This document shows positions 1 to 7,795 of a stretch of 64,000 nucleotides of DNA, piece by piece. This stretch comes from Streptomyces sp. DH-12 (GTDB lineage Bacteria; Actinomycetota; Actinomycetes; Streptomycetales; Streptomycetaceae). Below the pieces are notes generated by a model, which was given only the letters and a program-made list of their open reading frames with translations, was not told the origin of the DNA and did not search any database. Every line of letters begins with the position of its first letter. Position 1 is the first letter of the stretch. The position numbers and the translations under genes are program-made. The DNA lies in assembly GCF_002899455.1 (NCBI RefSeq), contig NZ_PPFB01000001.1, positions 4,502,001 to 4,566,000 on the forward strand, in the 5' to 3' direction.

Positions 1-419
1 CGGTGGTAGTCCCGCCCGAACGCCCCCGTCAGCGACTTCAGACCGTTGTGCCCGTTGTCCCCGCCGCCCAGCTTCAGCCGCAGCGTCCCGTAGTCGATGT
101 CCAGCTCGTCGTGGACCGCCACCACCCGCTGCGGCGGCACCTTGTAGAACTCCCGCAGCGCGTTCACCGGCCCGCCCGACAGATTCATGTACGACATCGG
201 CTTCACCAGCACCACCCGCCGGCTGCCCGGCCCCGGCGGACCGGTCCGGCCCTCCACCACCTGCGCCTGCGCCTTCGCCGCCCGCTTGAACCGGCCGCCC
301 ATCCGCTCCGCCAGCAGATCCGCCACCATGAACCCCACGTTGTGCCGGTTCATCGCGTACCCCGGCCCCGGATTGCCCAGCCCGGCGACCAGCCACGGAC
401 CCGCCGCGTCCTCCGTCAC
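1..419 (-). CDS. pth: Peptidyl-tRNA hydrolase, 3' end cut by window edge
   Basis: Peptidyl-tRNA hydrolase releases tRNA from peptidyl-tRNAs that drop off the ribosome, in the cytoplasm. Read on the minus strand the protein begins VTEDAAGPWLVAGLGNPGPG and carries the family signatures GLGNPG, NRHNVGF (with the catalytic His), KPMSYMNLSG, and the DELD and GDNGHNGLKS motifs near the window edge. About 139 of the usual 190-200 residues are present; the C-terminus lies outside. The GTG at 419 is chosen because a GGAGGA lies 9 bases upstream; another GTG at 425 is too close to that site. It follows rplY by 82 bp on the same strand, the common actinobacterial order. Confidence 0.95.
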   Translation of the reverse strand, partial: MTEDAAGPWLVAGLGNPGPGYAMNRHNVGFMVADLLAERMGGRFKRAAKAQAQVVEGRTGPPGPGSRRVVLVKPMSYMNLSGGPVNALREFYKVPPQRVVAVHDELDIDYGTLRLKLGGGDNGHNGLKSLTGAFGRDYH

Positions 420-501
420 GCCCACGCTTCCTCCCACACATACGCGTCGGCCGCCGCCCCGCACGGGAGCAGCGGCCGACGAACGACTGGTACCGAAAGG
501 C

Positions 502-1095
502 TCAGGCCCCGGCGGCCTCGTCGCCCTCCTCGGCGCCCTCGGGCGCCTCCTCGGCCTGCGCGGCCAGGACCTGCAGCACCACGGCGTCCTCCTCGACGGC
601 GAGGGAGACACCGCTCGGCAGCGTGATGTCCTTGGCGAGCACGGAAGCGCCGGCCTCCAGGCCCTCGACGGACACGGTCACGCTCTCCGGGATGTGCGTG
701 GCCTCGGCCTCGACCGGCAGCGCGGACAGGACGTGCTCCAGGAGGTTGCCGCCCGGGGCGAGCTCGCCCTCGGCCTGCACCGGAATCTCGACCTGGACCT
801 TCTCGCCGCGCTGCACCAGCTGCAGGTCGACGTGCTCCAGGAAGCCCTTCAGCGGGTCACGCTGGACGGCCTTCGGGATGGCCAGCTCGTTGGTCTTGCC
901 GTCGATGTCCAGCGCGATCAGGACGTTCGGCGTACGCAGGGCGAGCAGCAGGTCGTGGCCCGGGAAGGTCAGGTGCAGCGGGTCCGAACCGTGCCCGTAC
1001 AGCACACCCGGAACCTTGTCCTCACGACGGATACGGCGGGCAGCGCCCTTGCCGAACTCGGTGCGCGTCTCGGCGGCGATCTTCACCTCGGACAT
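502..1095 (-). CDS. rplY: 50S ribosomal protein L25, long Ctc/TL5 form
   Basis: L25 binds 5S rRNA in the large ribosomal subunit; the long form, also called Ctc or general stress protein, has a second beta domain. The 197-residue protein begins MSEVKIAAETRTEFGKGAAR, has the 5S-binding domain with KVPGVLYGHG in the first 95 residues, then the TL5-like domain, and ends in an acidic tail rich in Glu and Ala. ATG at 1095 is preferred over the in-frame GTG at 1101 because AGGAG at 1102-1106 is 6 bases from the ATG and abuts the GTG. It lies between prs and pth, and a promoter-like pair sits about 130 bp upstream. Confidence 0.95.
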   Translation of the reverse strand: MSEVKIAAETRTEFGKGAARRIRREDKVPGVLYGHGSDPLHLTFPGHDLLLALRTPNVLIALDIDGKTNELAIPKAVQRDPLKGFLEHVDLQLVQRGEKVQVEIPVQAEGELAPGGNLLEHVLSALPVEAEATHIPESVTVSVEGLEAGASVLAKDITLPSGVSLAVEEDAVVLQVLAAQAEEAPEGAEEGDEAAGA

Positions 1096-1230
1096 GATCA
1101 CTCCTCATAGTCAGAAACGGACGTGGTCACCCGGCCACGAACGGCCTGCTACGAAGAGCGCGTCGATAACGGACCGCCGTACGAATCTTCCGAAGAAGCG
1201 GTACGGCCTCCCTCGCCGAGCAACTCGAGC

Positions 1231-1260
1231 AGTTTACCCGGACCGGAAGGCCGCACCCAA
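1231..1260 (-). promoter_or_regulatory. Candidate promoter of rplY-pth
   Basis: On the minus strand TTGGGT (1260-1255) and TAAACT (1236-1231) are separated by 18 bp, close to the housekeeping sigma consensus. The predicted start near 1224 would give a leader of about 130 nt before rplY. This is a pattern match only; read-through from prs is equally possible. Confidence 0.4.
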
Positions 1261-1302
1261 AACGATCACCGGCATCCGAACGGACGTCGGAGCGCAGAAC
1301 CC

Positions 1303-2283
1303 TTACTGCTCGTCGAACAGGCTGGTCACAGACCCGTCCTCGAACACCTCACGCACCGCGCGCGCGATCGTCGGCGCGATCGACAGCACCGTGATCTTGT
1401 CCAGGCTCTCACTCAGCTCGGTCGGCGTCGGCAGCGTGTTCGTGAACACGAACTCGCTCACCTTCGAGTTCTTCAGCCGGTCCGCCGCCGGACCCGACAG
1501 CACACCGTGCGTCGCGGTCACGATCACGTCCTCCGCGCCGTGCGCGAACAACGCGTCCGCCGCCGCGCAGATCGTGCCACCCGTGTCGATCATGTCGTCC
1601 ACCAGCACACACACGCGGCCCTTCACCTCGCCGACCACCTCGTGCACCGTGACCTGGTTCGCCACGTCCTTGTCCCGGCGCTTGTGCACGATCGCCAGCG
1701 GCGCACCCAGCCGGTCGCACCACCGGTCCGCCACCCGCACCCGGCCCGCGTCCGGGGACACCACCGTCAGCTTCGACCGGTCCACCTTCGCGCCCACGTA
1801 GTCCGCCAGCAGCGGCAACGCGAACAGGTGGTCCACCGGACCGTCGAAGAAGCCCTGGATCTGGTCCGTGTGCAGATCCACCGTCAACAGCCGGTCCGCA
1901 CCCGCCGTCTTCATCAGGTCCGCGATCAGACGCGCCGAGATCGGCTCACGCCCCCGGTGCTTCTTGTCCTGCCGGGCATACCCGTAGAACGGCACGATCA
2001 CCGTGATCGAACGGGCCGACGCACGCTTCAACGCGTCGATCATGATCAACTGCTCCATGATCCACTTGTTGATCGGCGCCGTGTGGCTCTGGATCAGGAA
2101 ACAGTCCGCGCCGCGCGCCGACTCCTGATACCGCACATAGATCTCACCGTTCGCGAAGTCGAAGGCCTTCGTCGGGACGACCCCGACACCCAACTGCTGG
2201 GCGACCTCCTCGGCAAGCTCGGGGTGGGCGCGGCCGGAGAAGAACATCATCTTCTTCTCGCCGGTCGTCTTGATCCCGGTCAC
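1303..2283 (-). CDS. prs: Ribose-phosphate pyrophosphokinase (PRPP synthetase)
   Basis: Makes 5-phosphoribosyl-1-pyrophosphate from ribose 5-phosphate and ATP, feeding nucleotide, histidine and tryptophan synthesis. The 326-residue protein has the expected class I layout: N-terminal FSGRAHPELAEEV, the flexible loop RQDKKHRGREPISA, the metal-binding LLTVDLHTDQIQGFF, and the PRPP loop VLVDDMIDTGGT near residue 225. The start is GTG at 2283, 88 bp after the glmU stop, so the two are probably co-transcribed; the glmU-prs pair is widespread because both act on sugar-phosphate and nucleotide-sugar supply. Confidence 0.96.
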   Translation of the reverse strand: MTGIKTTGEKKMMFFSGRAHPELAEEVAQQLGVGVVPTKAFDFANGEIYVRYQESARGADCFLIQSHTAPINKWIMEQLIMIDALKRASARSITVIVPFYGYARQDKKHRGREPISARLIADLMKTAGADRLLTVDLHTDQIQGFFDGPVDHLFALPLLADYVGAKVDRSKLTVVSPDAGRVRVADRWCDRLGAPLAIVHKRRDKDVANQVTVHEVVGEVKGRVCVLVDDMIDTGGTICAAADALFAHGAEDVIVTATHGVLSGPAADRLKNSKVSEFVFTNTLPTPTELSESLDKITVLSIAPTIARAVREVFEDGSVTSLFDEQ

Positions 2284-2371
2284 AGCACTGTCTCCTCAGA
2301 GGTGTCTCAGCTGGTGGGGGTGCACACTGCACCCCTCACGGTACGCCGTCCCGAACGGAACGCTCTCCCGG

Positions 2372-3817
2372 TCACTCCTCGCCGGCCGGCTCCCGCGACG
2401 CCGCCTCCGCGGCCTTCGCGGCGGCACTCCCCGGCCGCTTGCGAGCCACCCAGCCCTCGATGTTCCGCTGCTGACCGCGCGCCACCGCCAGCGAACCGGG
2501 CGGCACATCCTTCGTGATCACCGAACCCGCGGCCGTGTAAGCACCGTCGCCGATCGTGACAGGAGCCACAAACATGTTGTCCGACCCCGTCCGGCAGTGC
2601 GACCCGACCGTCGTGTGATGTTTGTCCTGTCCGTCGTAATTGACGAACACGCTCGCCGCACCGATGTTCGAAAACTCACCGATCGTGGCGTCCCCCACGT
2701 ACGACAGGTGCGGAATCTTCGTCCCCTCACCGATCGACGCGTTCTTCGTCTCCACGTACGTACCGATCTTGCCCTTGCGCGCCAACCGCGTCCCCGGACG
2801 CAAATACGCGAACGGACCCACCGACGCCTCAGGACCCACCTCGGCCCCCACCGCCACCGTGTTGTCCACCCGCGCCCCCGCACCCACCCGGGTGTCCGTC
2901 AGCCGCGTGTTCGGACCCACCTCGCAGCCCTCACCCAGATGCGTCGCACCGTGAAGCTGCGTCCCCGGATGCACCACCGCGTCCCGCTCGAACGTCACCG
3001 ACACGTCCACCCACGTCGACGCCGGATCCACCACCGTCACGCCCGACAGCATCGCCGCCGTCAGCAGCCGCTCGTTCAGGATCCGCCGCGCCTCCGACAG
3101 CTGCACACGGTTGTTGATCCCCGCGATCTCCCGGTGGTCCCCCGCCACCGACGCACCCACCCGGTGCCCCGCCTCACGCAGGATCCCCAGCACGTCCGTC
3201 AGGTACTCCTCACCCTGACTGTTGTCCGTACGCACCCTCTTCAGCGCGTCCGCCAACAGCGCCCCGTCGAACGCGAACACACCCGAGTTGATCTCCCGGA
3301 TCGCCCGCACCTCGTCGGAGGCGTCCTTGTGCTCCACGATCGCGGTCACCGCGCCGGAGCCGTCCCGCACGATCCGGCCGTACCCGGTCGCGTCCGGCAC
3401 CTCCGCCGTCAGCACCGTCACCGCGTTGCCGTCCGCACCGTGCGTCTCCGACAGCCGGCGCAGCGTCTCACCGGTCAGCAGCGGAGTGTCACCGCACACC
3501 ACCACCACGGTCCCGTCCACGGAACCGCCCAGCTCCTCCAGCCCCATCCGCACGGCATGACCGGTGCCGTTCTGCTCCTCCTGCACCGCGGTGCGGACGG
3601 CGGGGGCGACCTCGGCGAGATGGGCGGTCACCTGCTCGCGGGCGTGACCCACGACGACGACCAGGTTCTCCGGCTCCAGCTCACCGGCGGCGGCGAGGAC
3701 GTGGCCCACCAGGGAACGGCCACAGATGTCGTGCAGGACCTTCGGTGTGGCCGACTTCATACGGGTGCCCTCACCCGCTGCGAGTACGACGACGGCTGCC
3801 GGGCGGTTGGCGCTCAC
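2372..3817 (-). CDS. glmU: Bifunctional N-acetylglucosamine-1-phosphate uridyltransferase / glucosamine-1-phosphate acetyltransferase
   Basis: Catalyses the last two steps to UDP-N-acetylglucosamine, the precursor of peptidoglycan. The 481-residue protein starts with the nucleotidyltransferase signature VVLAAGEGTRMKSATPKVLH, then a Rossmann-like domain, and from about residue 265 a left-handed beta helix of hexapeptide repeats with HLSYVGDATIGEFSNIGA and the acetyltransferase site. A short Ala/Glu-rich tail ends it, as in other actinobacteria. GTG at 3817 has GAAGGG 6 bases upstream. It leads the glmU-prs run and is preceded by the tRNA-Gln gene and its terminator. Confidence 0.97.
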   Translation of the reverse strand: MSANRPAAVVVLAAGEGTRMKSATPKVLHDICGRSLVGHVLAAAGELEPENLVVVVGHAREQVTAHLAEVAPAVRTAVQEEQNGTGHAVRMGLEELGGSVDGTVVVVCGDTPLLTGETLRRLSETHGADGNAVTVLTAEVPDATGYGRIVRDGSGAVTAIVEHKDASDEVRAIREINSGVFAFDGALLADALKRVRTDNSQGEEYLTDVLGILREAGHRVGASVAGDHREIAGINNRVQLSEARRILNERLLTAAMLSGVTVVDPASTWVDVSVTFERDAVVHPGTQLHGATHLGEGCEVGPNTRLTDTRVGAGARVDNTVAVGAEVGPEASVGPFAYLRPGTRLARKGKIGTYVETKNASIGEGTKIPHLSYVGDATIGEFSNIGAASVFVNYDGQDKHHTTVGSHCRTGSDNMFVAPVTIGDGAYTAAGSVITKDVPPGSLAVARGQQRNIEGWVARKRPGSAAAKAAEAASREPAGEE

Positions 3818-3896
3818 GGGATGCCCTTCGGCTGTGTTGGAGGTGGGGGATGGACATCCGCAGGATACCGGGGCGTTTCCGGGGCGACATGAGCGC

Positions 3897-3925
3897 GGGT
3901 CCTGACCGGTTACCGGTCAGGACCC
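3897..3925 (-). terminator. Perfect hairpin downstream of tRNA-Gln
   Basis: GGGTCCTGACCGGT at 3897-3910 and its exact reverse complement at 3912-3925 flank a single T. It lies 12 bp beyond the 3' end of the tRNA-Gln gene on the minus strand, so it probably ends that transcript and insulates glmU. No U-run follows, which is usual in this GC range. Confidence 0.7.
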
Positions 3926-3936
3926 GAACCATGCAG

Positions 3937-4009
3937 CTCCGCCAGCTGGATTCGAACCAGCACTACAGGGCTTCAAAGGCCCGCGGGCTACCAGTTACCC
4001 CATGGCGGA
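3937..4009 (-). tRNA. tRNA-Gln (anticodon TTG)
   Basis: The minus strand folds as a 73-nt tRNA: acceptor TCCGCCA paired with TGGCGGA, a short D arm with GGTA in the loop, anticodon loop CTTTGAA giving TTG (reads CAA glutamine codons), and a T arm GCTGG/CCAGC around TTCGAAT. The discriminator base is G and CCA is not encoded. The outermost pair of the anticodon stem appears mismatched (C27 and T43). Only 8 bp separate its 5' end from the stop codon of the upstream HTH protein. Confidence 0.93.
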
Positions 4010-4017
4010 TGGCTGCG

Positions 4018-4896
4018 TCAGACCTTACCCGAGGCGGGTGGTGTGGTGATCCCGGAGACCATTCCTGTCCACCAGCCTTCGATGCGCCGGTACAGGTCGG
4101 CGCCTTGCGACACCCGGACGACCAGACAGCCGCGATAGGTGTCACCGACGTTCTTCCGGACGGTCGCCGGGTTGTGCTTCTTGATGGTCGTTCTCTGGAA
4201 CACGGAGACGTCCACGCCGACAAGATTCGCCCAGTATCGTTTCGCGCCCTCCACGTCGGCGGTCATGTGGATCATCACGCGGTACCGCAGGCGGTCGGGC
4301 TCGACGCCGAGCAGGTCGAGCCATGCCAGGTAGAGCTTGATCACGCCCGGGTCGCTGTTCACGAAGAGGACGTTCTCCCGCCGGTCGTAGGGCTTGTCCT
4401 TCGCGCCCTCGGCCCAGTACAGGGCCACACCCGCGAGGAAGAGGTCGCGTTCGGACAGCGGGCCGATCTCCAGGGCTGCGGCCTCCTCGGTCCGTCGGCG
4501 TTGCTCGTCCCGCACCGCCAGCTCGTGCTCCCAGCGCATGCGGCCCGCCAGTCGCGCCTGCTCCGAGGGCGGGCGCCGCTCCGGCTTCGGGAGGTCCCGC
4601 ACCCACAGCGAGATCGAGCCCTTGGAGCACCCCAGCTCGACCTGGATCCGGTCGTAGGTCCAGCCCTGGAGGCGTAGCTCGCGGGCCTTCGCCCGCAGGT
4701 CGTCCTTGGCGTTGGGGCGCCGTGTCCAGTCCGGGGCGGGTTCGCCCTGGAGGAGGCGGTTGAGGAGGTCGTTGTTGTCGACGTGGAGCCGGTCGCGGAT
4801 CTGGCGTCGGCTCAGTCCCGCGCGTCGCAGGGCGACCGCCTGCTCGCGCAGGCCTTCGAAGTCGGCGTACTTGCCGGTCGGATGTGCCATGGGCAT
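4018..4896 (-). CDS. Unrecognised HTH protein with LAGLIDADG-like motif
   Basis: I do not recognise this 292-residue protein by name. Residues 1-45 and about 65-105 each look like a helix-turn-helix unit (LRRAGLSRRQIRDRLHV and LRLQGWTYDRIQVELGCSKG). A basic linker follows. The second half contains LFLAGVALYWAEGAK, which matches the core of LAGLIDADG motifs, then NSDPGVIKLYLAWLDLLGV and a sheet-rich C-terminus. My inference is a DNA-binding protein related to LAGLIDADG endonucleases. ATG at 4896 has GGACGG just upstream; ATG at 4890 is an alternative. It diverges from the histidine kinase gene and ends 8 bp before tRNA-Gln, a position typical of integrated or mobile genes, though base composition is like its neighbours. 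Confidence 0.6.
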   Translation of the reverse strand: MPMAHPTGKYADFEGLREQAVALRRAGLSRRQIRDRLHVDNNDLLNRLLQGEPAPDWTRRPNAKDDLRAKARELRLQGWTYDRIQVELGCSKGSISLWVRDLPKPERRPPSEQARLAGRMRWEHELAVRDEQRRRTEEAAALEIGPLSERDLFLAGVALYWAEGAKDKPYDRRENVLFVNSDPGVIKLYLAWLDLLGVEPDRLRYRVMIHMTADVEGAKRYWANLVGVDVSVFQRTTIKKHNPATVRKNVGDTYRGCLVVRVSQGADLYRRIEGWWTGMVSGITTPPASGKV

Positions 4897-4922
4897 ACCG
4901 TCCGGGAGGAATGGCAGGTTCC

Positions 4923-4956
4923 CCCTCGAACGGTGTCCGATTCAGCAGTTCGAGGG
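4923..4956. promoter_or_regulatory. 9-bp inverted repeat between divergent genes
   Basis: CCCTCGAAC at 4923-4931 is repeated inverted as GTTCGAGGG at 4948-4956 with a 16-bp spacer. It lies 27 bp upstream of the HTH/LAGLIDADG-like gene and about 100 bp before the divergent kinase gene. It could be an operator for the HTH protein or a hairpin in its leader; nothing else supports either. Confidence 0.35.
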
Positions 4957-5044
4957 AATGTCGGGCGCACCGCGGCCGATCGGTCGGTCCGTGTGGTCCG
5001 GTGCCGAGGTGAAAACTCCCCGGAAAACGGGCTGGGAGCGCCCT

Positions 5045-5050
5045 TAGGCT
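5045..5050 (+). promoter_or_regulatory. -10 box for a leaderless kinase mRNA
   Basis: TAGGCT lies 7 bp before the ATG at 5058, the distance from a -10 box to a transcription start. Transcription would then begin at or next to the start codon. No clear -35 element is visible. Confidence 0.45.
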
Positions 5051-5057
5051 GGGAGGC

Positions 5058-6365
5058 ATGACCACGGCGGGGGAAGATCATGTGACGGCCCGGGGAGGGC
5101 CGTGGTGGTGGGAGCGGCGGCGCGGTGCCGTGCTCGATGCGGGGCTCGCGGTGGTGTCCGCGCTGGAGTGCGGGATCGAGGGGGTGCCGTTCGCGTGGGA
5201 GGCGGGGCTCCCGGTGGCCGTGGGTGTGGTGTTCGGGCTGGCCGCGGGGTCGGTGCTGCTGGTGCGGCGGCGGTGGCCGATCGCGGTGGTGCTGGTGGCG
5301 ATCGCGGTGACGCCGGCGGCGATGGGGTTCCTGCTGGGGGTCGTGGGGCTGTACTCGCTGGCGGCGTCGGATCTGCCGCGGCGGATCATCGGTTCGCTGG
5401 CGGGGATGCAGTCGGTGGGCGTGCTGATCGTGATGTTCGTGCGGATGCGGCAGGACATCGCGCGGGGGGACGTGGAGGTCGGTGACTGGCTGGTGCCGTT
5501 CGCGTCGGTGACGATGGCGCTGGGGGTGACGGCTCCGCCGTTGCTACTGGGCCTGTACGTGGGGGCGCGACGGCGGTTGATGGAGAGTCTGCGGGAGCGG
5601 GCGGACAGTCTGGAGCGGGAGCTCCAGTTGCTCGCGGAGCGAGCGGAGGAGCGCGCGGAGTGGGCGCGTAACGAGGAGCGGACGCGGATCGCGCGGGAGA
5701 TGCACGACGTGGTGGCGCACCGGGTGAGTCTGATGGTGGTGCATGCGGCGGCGTTGCAGGCGGTGGCGCGGAAGGATCCGGAGAAGGCGGTGAGGAATGC
5801 CGCGCTGGTGGGGGACATGGGGCGGCAGGCGCTGACCGAGTTGCGTCAGATGCTGGGGGTGCTGCGGGCGGACGCGGTGCGGCCCGGGGCGGGAGGGGGG
5901 TCGGTGCCGTTGGCCGCGGTGGGTGCGGCGGCGGCTGCCGCGGCGTCGCGGGTGGTCGAGGAGGAGGCGGTCGAGGGGCCGTCGCTGGCGGAGATCGACG
6001 AGTTGGTGGGGCAGTCGGCGGCTGCGGGGATGGTGGTCGATCTGTCGGTGGAGGGGGAGTACCGACCGTATGCGCCGGAGGTGGAGGCGACGGCGTACCG
6101 GGTGGTGCAGGAGGCGTTGACGAACGTCCACAAGCATGCGGCGGGTGCGAAGACGTACGTGCGTCTGGCGCACCGGGTGTCGGAGATCGCGATGCAGGTG
6201 GAGAACGAGCCGCCGTCGGGTGCGGGGTCGGCGGCGGGGCTGCCGTCGGGGGGCAACGGTCTGGTGGGGATGCGGGAGCGGGTGTCGGCGCTGGGCGGGG
6301 TGTTCGTGTCGGGGCCGACGGACGCGGGGGGTTTTCGGGTGTCGGCGGTGATTCCGGCGTCGTGA
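5058..6365 (+). CDS. Orphan two-component sensor histidine kinase (HisKA_3 type)
   Basis: A 435-residue membrane sensor kinase of the NarL/DesK class. Four to five hydrophobic segments occupy residues about 25-170, then a coiled coil (SLRERADSLERELQLLAERAEE), the dimerisation and phosphoacceptor helix EERTRIAREMHDVVAHRVS with the likely phosphorylated His216, and an ATP-binding domain with the N box NVHKHA and the G box GGNGLVGMRER. No response-regulator gene adjoins it, which is unusual for this class, so the partner must lie elsewhere. ATG at 5058 fits a leaderless start behind the TAGGCT box; GTG at 5082 with GGGGGAAG upstream is a possible alternative. The signal sensed is unknown. Confidence 0.88.
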   Translation: MTTAGEDHVTARGGPWWWERRRGAVLDAGLAVVSALECGIEGVPFAWEAGLPVAVGVVFGLAAGSVLLVRRRWPIAVVLVAIAVTPAAMGFLLGVVGLYSLAASDLPRRIIGSLAGMQSVGVLIVMFVRMRQDIARGDVEVGDWLVPFASVTMALGVTAPPLLLGLYVGARRRLMESLRERADSLERELQLLAERAEERAEWARNEERTRIAREMHDVVAHRVSLMVVHAAALQAVARKDPEKAVRNAALVGDMGRQALTELRQMLGVLRADAVRPGAGGGSVPLAAVGAAAAAAASRVVEEEAVEGPSLAEIDELVGQSAAAGMVVDLSVEGEYRPYAPEVEATAYRVVQEALTNVHKHAAGAKTYVRLAHRVSEIAMQVENEPPSGAGSAAGLPSGGNGLVGMRERVSALGGVFVSGPTDAGGFRVSAVIPAS

Positions 6366-6392
6366 GGGCGTCGTTCGCGGGCTGTGCCGGGG

Positions 6393-6887
6393 TCAGCCGG
6401 CGGTGAGGCGCTGGGGCTGGATGCCGGTGATCAGGGTGGCGAGGGCGTGGTCGATGTCGGGGCCGAGGTACCAGTCGCCGGTGTGGTCGAGGGCGTAGAC
6501 GCGGCCCGGTGCGTCGATGGCGAGGAGTGCCTGGGTGTCGGTCTCGGCGCCGAGGGGGCAGACCTCGGTGCCGAGGGCGCGGCCGAGGTCGTTGAGGGTG
6601 CGGGCGAGGTGGAGGCCGTGGAGGGGGTCGAGGTGGACGGGGGTGGGGGCGATCTGGCGGCCGGGTCCGCCGGGCCGGATGTGGAGTCCGCCGAATTCGG
6701 CCCAGGCCTCGACGGCGGCGGGGAAGACGGTGTGGCGGTGTCCGGCGGGTGAGGTGTGGCCGCGCAGGGTGTCGGCCCAGATCTCGGCCTGTTTGATGTC
6801 CCAGCGGCCGGGTTGCCATCCGGCGGCGCGCAGTGCGGCGTCGACGGGGACGGCGAACCGGGTGGTCGAGGTGCGGTCGGTGTGCAT
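6393..6887 (-). CDS. SUKH-3 family immunity-type protein
   Basis: A 164-residue soluble protein resembling the SUKH-3 family, immunity proteins that neutralise nuclease or deaminase toxins. Supporting features are the N-terminal AALRAAGWQPGR and QAEIWADTLR, then VFPAAVEAWAEFGGLHI, a VHLDP segment, and a C-terminal ALLAIDAPGRVYALDHTGDWYLG stretch (strands and Trp/Tyr pattern typical of SUKH folds). It has no signal peptide. It lies 43 bp downstream of the deaminase gene on the same strand, so the two probably form a toxin-immunity operon. It points tail to tail at the histidine kinase gene. Confidence 0.8.
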   Translation of the reverse strand: MHTDRTSTTRFAVPVDAALRAAGWQPGRWDIKQAEIWADTLRGHTSPAGHRHTVFPAAVEAWAEFGGLHIRPGGPGRQIAPTPVHLDPLHGLHLARTLNDLGRALGTEVCPLGAETDTQALLAIDAPGRVYALDHTGDWYLGPDIDHALATLITGIQPQRLTAG

Positions 6888-6930
6888 CTGCCCTTCGTTC
6901 GTCTAGGTCGTGTGGTGGTGCGGGGGTGGT

Positions 6931-7464
6931 TCAGCCGCCGGTGCGGGCGGCGGGGTCGACCAGGCGGACGCCGAAGTGGGCGGTGAGGGCGGTGCAGGCA
7001 CGGCAGGGGGCGGCGTAGCTGCCGTGGAGGGGGTCGCCGTCCTCGCGGATGCGGCGGGTGGTGAGTTTGGCGTGTTTGAGGGCTTTGCGGGCTTCGCCGT
7101 TGGTCATGGGTCTGCGGGCGGCGCGTTTGCTGCGGGCGGCGTCGGCGGTGGCGATGTGCCGGGAGATGAGGATGGTCTCGGCGCAGCGCCCGGTGAAGCG
7201 GTCGCGCTGGTCGCTGGTGAGGGTGTCGAGGAAGTCCTGGACGAGCGGGTGGAGCGCGGGGGGTGTGTCGCCGCGGGCGGGGGTGCCGGTGAGGGTGGCG
7301 CCGCGGACGGAGAGGGCGGCGGCGATGGTGGGGAGGATGCCGTCGCGGCGGTGCCGGAGGACGGGTGCGGGGGTGGTGCCGGTGGCGCTCCAGCCGATGC
7401 GGGGGTCGCCGGAGCGGGGGTCGCCGGCCGGCCCGGTGTGCGTCCCCGTCTGCGTCGCGTTCAT
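6931..7464 (-). CDS. YwqJ-type nucleic-acid/nucleotide deaminase
   Basis: A 177-residue protein with the zinc-deaminase signature: CAE at residues 94-96, where Cys replaces the more common His as in the YwqJ family, and PCRAC at 153-157. Cys94, Cys154 and Cys157 would hold zinc and Glu96 would act as the proton shuttle. YwqJ-like domains are known as toxin tips in polymorphic toxins; here the domain stands almost alone with a disordered N-terminus and no secretion signal. ATG at 7464 is chosen because GGGAGGGG lies upstream at workable distance; ATG at 7473 directly abuts it. The next gene on this strand is the SUKH-3 protein. Confidence 0.78.
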   Translation of the reverse strand: MNATQTGTHTGPAGDPRSGDPRIGWSATGTTPAPVLRHRRDGILPTIAAALSVRGATLTGTPARGDTPPALHPLVQDFLDTLTSDQRDRFTGRCAETILISRHIATADAARSKRAARRPMTNGEARKALKHAKLTTRRIREDGDPLHGSYAAPCRACTALTAHFGVRLVDPAARTGG

Positions 7465-7795
7465 GATCGTCATCCCCTCCCGAGCATCCCCCCGGTGGTC
7501 ACAGAGTGCCAAATCGTGTGGCGGGTGGGGAAGCTGGGGCGGGACGACACGCCAGGCCGGGGGCGGACCGTCACGGGAGGGTGACGTGGGGTCACGGAAG
7601 CGGAGGGGCTGGTGGGCGGTGCCCGGTGACCGGCGGTGGTGTACCGCATAGGCTGTCGGCACCGCGATCCGGCGGTGTTCCGTGTGCGGGCGCCGTGGGG
7701 TCGTACCGGTGAAGCAGACGTGACAGTCGAATACGCTCCGTGACGGTCCTGATGGAGGGCGGCGGGCGTACAGAGTGCCGCAGGGGGCAACCGCC
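7465..7795. other. Divergent intergenic region of the deaminase/SUKH locus
   Basis: This 331-bp gap separates the two divergent halves of the locus and must hold both promoters. It has local dips in GC, for example around 7500-7520 and 7710-7740, but I find no convincing -35/-10 pair or operator palindrome. No credible gene is seen in it. Confidence 0.5.

Noticed and set aside
3937..4009. tRNA-Gln as an attachment site of an integrated element
   Set aside because: No integrase gene and no direct repeat of the tRNA 3' end could be found in the window.
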